Below, one piece after another: positions 59,340 through 64,000 of a stretch of DNA of 64,000 nucleotides. A model generated the notes under the pieces. It was not told the DNA's origin, ran no database searches, and worked only from the letters and a program-made list of their open reading frames with translations. The stretch is from Novosphingobium sp. (lineage in GTDB: Bacteria; Pseudomonadota; Alphaproteobacteria; Sphingomonadales; Sphingomonadaceae). Position 1 is the stretch's first letter. Every line of letters starts with the position of its first letter. A program made the position numbers and the translations under genes. The stretch spans positions 1 to 64,000 of the forward strand of contig JAGHZR010000013.1 of the NCBI GenBank assembly GCA_017745295.1, in the 5' to 3' direction.

Positions 59340-60746
59340 TCAGGGGCGGACGGGACCCCAGGCCGGGTCCGAGGCGCCCACCGGGGTCGGCAGGCGGCGC
59401 TCGTTGCGCCCGGTCAGATCGACCTGCCAGATCGACGCGGTTCCCGCACCCTTGGCGGTGCGGAAGAACTGGATGATACGGCCGTTCGGCGACCAGGTGG
59501 GCGCCTCGTCCTGCCACGAATCCGTCAAGTGGCGCAGCCCGCCGCCGCTGGGGTTCATCACCGCGATGCGCAAGTTGCCCGCCACGTGGGTAAAGGCGAT
59601 CTGGTCGCCGCGCGGGCTCCATTCGGGCGTGGCCGACCGGCCACCGAAGAAGCTGATGCGGTGCTGGTTGGAACCGTCCGCGTTCATCACGTAGATCTGC
59701 TGGTTGCCCGAGCGGTCGCTCTCGAACACGATCTGGCTGCCGTCCGGCGAATAGGACCCGCCGATCGAGATGCCCGGCGTGTTGGTCAGGCGCTGCGGGG
59801 TGCCGCCGCCGGCCGAGGAGATGCGGTAGATGTCGGTATTGCCGCCTGAGGCCATCGAATAGAGCACCCACTTGCCGTCCGGCGACCAGCGCGGGGCCAT
59901 CGTCGGGTTGCCGGTGCGGGCGATCAGCTTCTGCGTGTTGCTGGCGAGATCGTAGACGTAGATGCTCGGCTGTCCGTTGAGGTACGACAGATAGAGGATC
60001 TTCGAATAGTCCGGCGAATAGCGCGGGGTCAGCGCAGTCGACTGGCCGCTGGTCAGGTAGCGGTGGTTGGCACCGTCCGAATCCATGATCGCCAGACGCT
60101 TCATGCGGTGGTCCTTGGGACCGGTCTCGGCGATATAGGCAATCTTGGAATCGAAGAACGGGCTTTCGCCCGAAAGGCGCGAATAGACCATGTCGGCGCA
60201 CTTGTGCGCGGCGCGGCGCCAGTCCGACGGCGGAACCTGCCAGCCGCCCTTCACCAGCTGCTGCTTGAGCGCGACGTCATAGAGGTAGCAGCCGACCGTG
60301 ATCTGACCGCCCGCACCGGCGCGTACATAGCCCTGCACCAGCATGTTCGCGGCGCGCGCCGACCAGGTCGGGAAGTCCGGCGACTGGATCTGCGCATAGG
60401 CAGGCTGCGGCAGGCCGTCCGGGCCGGAGGGCTTGAACAGGCCGTTGTTCTTGAGGTCGGCGGCGACGACTTGCGACAGCGCACGGCCGAGCGCGGCGGT
60501 GGAACCGGCATTGGTGCCGGTGGGCACGTCGGCGTCGGTCGCGAACGTGGTGATGGCGATGCCGAGGTCCTGCCAGTCGCTGTCATCCGAGACGGTGACC
60601 TGAAGGCCGCCATCCTCGTCGGCAGGCGCCTGCTGGCCGGTCGGAACCGACTGCGGAGCGGGAACCGGCGGCGCGCTCTGCGCGAAGGCGGCCACGGAAC
60701 CGGAAAGCAACAGGCCGAAAGCAGCGATGTGGATGATCTTTTTCAT
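59340..60746 (-). CDS. tolB: Tol-Pal system protein TolB
   Basis: 468 aa. Signal peptide MKKIIHIAAFGLLLSGSVAAFAQS, then the N-terminal domain and a six-bladed beta-propeller with repeated YSPDGSQIVFESDRSGNQ-type blades. It binds Pal in the periplasm. Its start overlaps the tolA stop by four bases; 139 bases separate its stop from the pal start. Confidence 0.95.
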   Translation of the reverse strand: MKKIIHIAAFGLLLSGSVAAFAQSAPPVPAPQSVPTGQQAPADEDGGLQVTVSDDSDWQDLGIAITTFATDADVPTGTNAGSTAALGRALSQVVAADLKNNGLFKPSGPDGLPQPAYAQIQSPDFPTWSARAANMLVQGYVRAGAGGQITVGCYLYDVALKQQLVKGGWQVPPSDWRRAAHKCADMVYSRLSGESPFFDSKIAYIAETGPKDHRMKRLAIMDSDGANHRYLTSGQSTALTPRYSPDYSKILYLSYLNGQPSIYVYDLASNTQKLIARTGNPTMAPRWSPDGKWVLYSMASGGNTDIYRISSAGGGTPQRLTNTPGISIGGSYSPDGSQIVFESDRSGNQQIYVMNADGSNQHRISFFGGRSATPEWSPRGDQIAFTHVAGNLRIAVMNPSGGGLRHLTDSWQDEAPTWSPNGRIIQFFRTAKGAGTASIWQVDLTGRNERRLPTPVGASDPAWGPVRP

Positions 60747-61714
60747 TGCGATAGCCTTCTGTCGAAGTTGGTCGTGATGACCTTCCAGCCGTTGTAGAGG
60801 TCTTCCGGCAGATTGAACGGAGCGGCAAGCTTCACCGCGCGGATCGCCTGTTCCTGGTGGCGCTTGACCTGGGCCGAGTTGGTCGCGGTCTGGCCAGTGG
60901 TGCGCAGTACCTGCGGCTCCCCGTCGAGGCTGCCGTCCTTGTTCAGGCGGAAGCGCACGGTGGTCACCAGAAGTTCCGCGTCGGCCCCCTGCGGCGCGGC
61001 CCAGTGCGGCTTGAGCTGGCGGCTGATCGCGCCGTTGAGCGCGGAAACCGCCGCCGGGCCGAGCGCCGCAGCAGGCGCGCCCTTGCCCTGGGTCGATGTC
61101 GCGCCCGAAACGCCCGCGAGGAAGTCGGCGCCGACGCGGCTGCCGCCCGCCTTCTTGGGTGGGGTGATCGCCTTGCTCGATGCCGAGCCGGACTTGCCGA
61201 CGATCTTGTCGATCGCGCTGTTGTCGCGGCTGGCGGCGGGCTTGGTCGGTTTCTGGGCCGGAGCCTTCTGCGGCGCCGGTTTCGGCGCGGGCTTGGCCGG
61301 TGTGGGCTTTGGAGGCGCAGGCTTGGGCGGAGCCGGTTTCGGCGGCGCTGGCCGGGGCGCCGGAACCGGCTTCGGTTGCGGCTTGGGAGGCTGCGGGCGC
61401 GGCTGCGGTGCTGGCGCCGGAGGCGGCGGCACGGGCACCGGCTGCGGCGCAGGTTCCGGCTCGGGAGCCGGGGCCGGAGGTGGTGCGGCCTCACCGATTT
61501 CAGGCGCCATGTCGGGCGCGGCCTGGCTGAACGGGTCGGGCGACGTCGAGGTCATGCCGACCTGATCGCTCAGTGTCACCTCGATGCGCTGCGGCGGCTT
61601 CACGACGTCGGTCTGCGCTGGGCGCAGCACCATGATCGCCAGCACCGCAACGTGCAGCGCGACCGCCAGCGTGAGCCCCAGCCCCTCGTCCTTGCGCAAT
61701 CCCAGCATTGCCAT
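60743..61714 (-). CDS. tolA: TolA-like energy transducer
   Basis: 323 aa. One N-terminal membrane segment (LGLTLAVALHVAVLAIMVL) is followed by a long Pro/Ala/Lys-rich linker (about residues 70-170, with PPKPAPPKPAPPKP repeats) that can span the periplasm and a small C-terminal domain. Context between tolR and tolB makes it TolA; by sequence alone it could be called TonB-like. It shares 14 bases of spacing with tolR. Confidence 0.88.
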   Translation of the reverse strand: MAMLGLRKDEGLGLTLAVALHVAVLAIMVLRPAQTDVVKPPQRIEVTLSDQVGMTSTSPDPFSQAAPDMAPEIGEAAPPPAPAPEPEPAPQPVPVPPPPAPAPQPRPQPPKPQPKPVPAPRPAPPKPAPPKPAPPKPTPAKPAPKPAPQKAPAQKPTKPAASRDNSAIDKIVGKSGSASSKAITPPKKAGGSRVGADFLAGVSGATSTQGKGAPAAALGPAAVSALNGAISRQLKPHWAAPQGADAELLVTTVRFRLNKDGSLDGEPQVLRTTGQTATNSAQVKRHQEQAIRAVKLAAPFNLPEDLYNGWKVITTNFDRRLSQ

Positions 61715-61728
61715 CGTGCCAGCCTAAC

Positions 61729-62187
61729 TCAGCCGCCTGAACCGCTGCTGACGCCCGTCACCAGCGAGATCGAGGTGAAACCGGCATGGTTCAGCTCGCC
61801 CATCACGTCGATCACCCGGCCGTAGTCGAGCGCCTTGTCGGCGCGCAGCGTGACTTGCGGCTTGCGACCGTCGGCACCGTCCGGAACGGAAGCGAGCCGC
61901 TCGGCCAGTTCGCCGGGGGCGAGCGCTTCGGTCTCGTAGTAGATCGTGCCGTCGCGCTGGACCGTGATCGTGACCTGGTCCTGCTCCTCGTTCATCGCCT
62001 TGGCGCGGCTGTCGGGCAGCTCGATCGGCACCGCCGCCTTGAGCAGCGGCGCGGTGACCATGAAGATGATGAGCAGCACCAGCATGACGTCGACCAGCGG
62101 CGTCACGTTGATTTCGGCCATGGGGGTACGTCCCCCGCCGCTGCGCCGGCTATTTCGCCTGCCGCCGCCGGAAACGCCCATGCCCAT
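61729..62187 (-). CDS. tolR: Tol-Pal system protein TolR (ExbD family)
   Basis: 152 aa. One membrane segment with the conserved Asp (NVTPLVDVMLVLLIIFMVTAP) and a periplasmic ExbD domain (VTLRADKALDYGRVIDVMGEL). With TolQ it harvests proton-motive force. Confidence 0.95.
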   Translation of the reverse strand: MGMGVSGGGRRNSRRSGGGRTPMAEINVTPLVDVMLVLLIIFMVTAPLLKAAVPIELPDSRAKAMNEEQDQVTITVQRDGTIYYETEALAPGELAERLASVPDGADGRKPQVTLRADKALDYGRVIDVMGELNHAGFTSISLVTGVSSGSGG

Positions 62188-62897
62188 CAGCGCTGCTCCA
62201 GCTCACGCGTGAGCGCGGAGTGCAGGCGGTCGGCAAAGCGCTGAAGGCGCGATTCGAACAGGTTCACGCGGTGCGAGAAGCGGTTGTAGGCGATGACTGC
62301 CGGGATCGCCGCGAACAGGCCGATGGCCGTGGCGAACAGCGCCTCAGAAATACCGGGCGCGACCACCGCGAGCGAGGAATTCTGCTGCTGGCCGATCTGA
62401 AAGAAGCTGTTCATGATGCCCCAGACGGTGCCGAACAGACCGACGAAAGGCGCCACCGAACCCACGGTCGCCAGGAAGTTCAGGCGGTTGGAAATGCGGT
62501 CGCTTTCCTCGCCGACCGAGGAGGTCATCGCGAGAGCGATGCGCTCGCGCGCGCCGTCGGGATCGAACTTGGGCATGGCGGCATTGCGGCGCCATTCGGC
62601 GAGACCGGCGCCCGCGACTTTGCCCATCGGCACGTCGCCGCGGCGGCGTTCTTTCTGGTAGGCCTCGAAGTTCTGAGCTTCCCAGAAGCCTTCCTCATAG
62701 TCCGCGCACTTGCGGTTGAGGCTGCCGATGCGCAGCATGAAGCTGATGATGATGGCCCAGACCCAGACGCTCGCCAGGATCAGCCCCGCCATGATCGACT
62801 GCACGACGATATCGGCGTGGAGGAACAGCTTTACCGGGTTGAGGTGGTCGGAATCGCTGCCGATGGTGACGGCAGAGGCGAGCAGTTCAAAAGTCAT
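62187..62897 (-). CDS. tolQ: Tol-Pal system protein TolQ (ExbB family)
   Basis: 236 aa. Three membrane segments, with FLATVGSVAPFVGLFGTVWGIMNSF and APGISEALFATAIGLFAAIPAVIAYNRF being the conserved second and third. Overlaps ybgC by four bases and tolR by one. Confidence 0.96.
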   Translation of the reverse strand: MTFELLASAVTIGSDSDHLNPVKLFLHADIVVQSIMAGLILASVWVWAIIISFMLRIGSLNRKCADYEEGFWEAQNFEAYQKERRRGDVPMGKVAGAGLAEWRRNAAMPKFDPDGARERIALAMTSSVGEESDRISNRLNFLATVGSVAPFVGLFGTVWGIMNSFFQIGQQQNSSLAVVAPGISEALFATAIGLFAAIPAVIAYNRFSHRVNLFESRLQRFADRLHSALTRELEQR

Positions 62898-63358
62898 TCT
62901 GGTCCTCTCGGATGCTCTTGCATGAGCGAGGCGAAAGCATGTTGCCAGGCGGCGGGCTGTTTGCGCGGTCGTCCTTCAGGACTGATGAACCCCACCTTTA
63001 CCGTGGCTTCGGCAAGGCGGATTTCTCCGCGCCGCGCCACTTGCCGGAGGGTGCAACTGACCCGTCCGACCTGCAGCGCATGGGTATCGATCACGACCGC
63101 ATCGCCGAGGCGGGCGGGCGAGAGGTAGCGGATGTTCACTTCCGCGACGGTGTAGAGCCCTTCCCCGGATTCCAGCGCCGCGCGCTGGTCTATGCCGAGA
63201 AGGTCGAGCAGGTCGGAGCGGGCGCGCTCGAACCAGCGGATGTAATTGGCATGATAGACCACCCCGCCCGCGTCGGTGTCCTCGTAGAACACGCGAAGCG
63301 CATAGCGGTGAAGCGGGCCGTCGAGGACGCCGCTGGGGGGGAGTGGGTCGCTGCTCAT
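62894..63358 (-). CDS. ybgC: Acyl-CoA thioesterase YbgC
   Basis: 154 aa hotdog-fold protein. The catalytic region is VFYEDTDAGGVVYHANYIRWFERAR (about residues 19-43). It is the first gene of the tol-pal operon; the upstream 63359-63684 contains its promoter and a repeat. Confidence 0.93.
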   Translation of the reverse strand: MSSDPLPPSGVLDGPLHRYALRVFYEDTDAGGVVYHANYIRWFERARSDLLDLLGIDQRAALESGEGLYTVAEVNIRYLSPARLGDAVVIDTHALQVGRVSCTLRQVARRGEIRLAEATVKVGFISPEGRPRKQPAAWQHAFASLMQEHPRGPE

Positions 63359-63560
63359 GCTGCCCGGTTGTGTAACGCGAGGCGGGCGCAGTGCAATCCA
63401 CTCGTCGCACTTATCCCGCGCGCGCGGGCGAACGGACGGTTAATTGCGTCGTAATTGTGGTGTTTGTTGGAATTTGAGGCTTGCAGCAGCGACGAGCCAT
63501 CCGGTTCGCGTGAACCCGGCTGCGCTCGAAAACCGACCTATTCCGCACAAACCCTCTCCT

Positions 63561-63645
63561 CCCGCTCAGGCTGAGCCTGTCGAAGCCCCGGAGACACAGC
63601 ACAGCGCGATGCCTCCCATCCCTCGACAAGCTCAGGATGAGCGGG
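63561..63645. repeat. Dispersed intergenic inverted repeat between ybgC and the HIT gene
   Basis: Arms CCCGCTCAGGCTGAGCCTGT (63561-63580) and its near complement at 63620-63645 share a CTGAGC-TGTCGA core with one mismatch. The CTTGTCGAGG/GCTCAGGATGAGCGG words are typical of dispersed elements in sphingomonads. No gene is seen in 63359-63684. Confidence 0.65.
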
Positions 63646-63684
63646 GGGCGATTGGCGGGAGTGGGTTGGGAAGTATTTCCCGCT

Positions 63685-64000
63685 TTATTCCGCGATCATC
63701 TGGAAGAACTGGCGGCCACCGAAGATGTGGACATGCAGATGCGGCACTTCCTGGTGGCCGTTGGTGCCCATGTTGACCATCAGGCGATAGCCCGGTCCGT
63801 CTATTTCCAGCTGGCGCGTGACATGGCCCACCGCGCGCATGAAACCGGCGATTTCCGCATCGTCGGCCTTGGCGGTGAAGTCGTCCCACGAAACATAGGC
63901 CGCCTTGGGGATCACCAGCACATGGACCGGCGCCTGCGGGCGGATATCGTTGAAGGCCAGCGCGAAGTCGTCCTCGTAGACCTTGCTGCACGGCAGTTCG
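63685..64000 (-). CDS. HIT family protein (5' end beyond window)
   Basis: At least 105 aa visible; the frame stays open to the window edge (ELPCSKVYEDDFALAFNDIRPQAP precedes the VLVIPK strand). The HIT triad is in HLHVHIFGG near the C-terminus. Such proteins hydrolyse nucleoside phosphoramidates or similar; the exact substrate is not evident. Confidence 0.9.
   Translation of the reverse strand, partial: ELPCSKVYEDDFALAFNDIRPQAPVHVLVIPKAAYVSWDDFTAKADDAEIAGFMRAVGHVTRQLEIDGPGYRLMVNMGTNGHQEVPHLHVHIFGGRQFFQMIAE

Overview
The window is GC-rich chromosome of an alphaproteobacterium, most likely a sphingomonad (Novosphingobium/Sphingobium type). That placement is inference: it rests on a single long RelA/SpoT homologue, a ybgC-tolQRAB-pal operon, a PilZ protein, aerobic hemF, a PdeM-type phosphoesterase, the style of the intergenic repeats and a GTTC-N7-GTTC LexA-type box. 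No rRNA genes are present; one tRNA is.

Host left arm (1-14338). Positions 125-6693 hold a leftward operon for the late steps of cobalamin synthesis: a DUF1636 protein, cobT, an alpha-ribazole phosphatase, cobS, the threonine-phosphate decarboxylase/aminotransferase cobC, cobD/cbiB, cobQ and cobU. Nearly every junction is a 4-base stop/start overlap. A cobalamin riboswitch (about 6930-7105, minus strand) precedes it, and cobB/cbiA diverges to the right. A leftward three-subunit molybdenum aldehyde oxidoreductase (paoABC-like, 8471-12302) and a MASE1-PAS-GGDEF diguanylate cyclase follow.

Prophage (14339-50287, about 35.9 kb). A complete-looking P2-type myovirus is integrated in the 3' end of tRNA-Ser(GGA). 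A 16-bp core occurs at both ends: in the tRNA 3' end (50272-50287) and just upstream of the cyclase gene (14339-14354). The left end carries an iteron-like GTAAC/GTTAC cluster, a cos-like sequence and a small gene behind a LexA-type box. Leftward Q and P (portal, terminase) are followed by rightward O N M L X, a lysis cassette with nested Rz/Rz1, R S, J I H, fibre chaperone, a Dam-type methylase, V W FI FII E/E' T U D. Three identical dyads, CATTTGG-N12-CCAAATG, stand before P/O, J and V; with an Ogr-like zinc-finger gene they form a P2-style late-gene switch. The right third holds an S24-type repressor, a Cro-like gene, ogr, a primase-helicase in place of the P2 A protein, a GapR-like protein, a PP-loop (PAPS-reductase-like) protein coupled to an NPPF-motif methyltransferase, an AlpA-like regulator and the integrase. 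Three reverse-oriented accessory genes (25500-26420, 31687-32226, 39616-40137) sit at late-operon borders and look like lysogenic cargo.

Host right arm (50288-64000). It holds tRNA-Ser, a periplasmic cyclophilin, DUF1905, rsh, PilZ, an SDR, hemF, pdeM, infC (apparently starting at AUA), a J-domain protein, pal-tolBARQ-ybgC (leftward) and a HIT-family gene that runs off the right edge.
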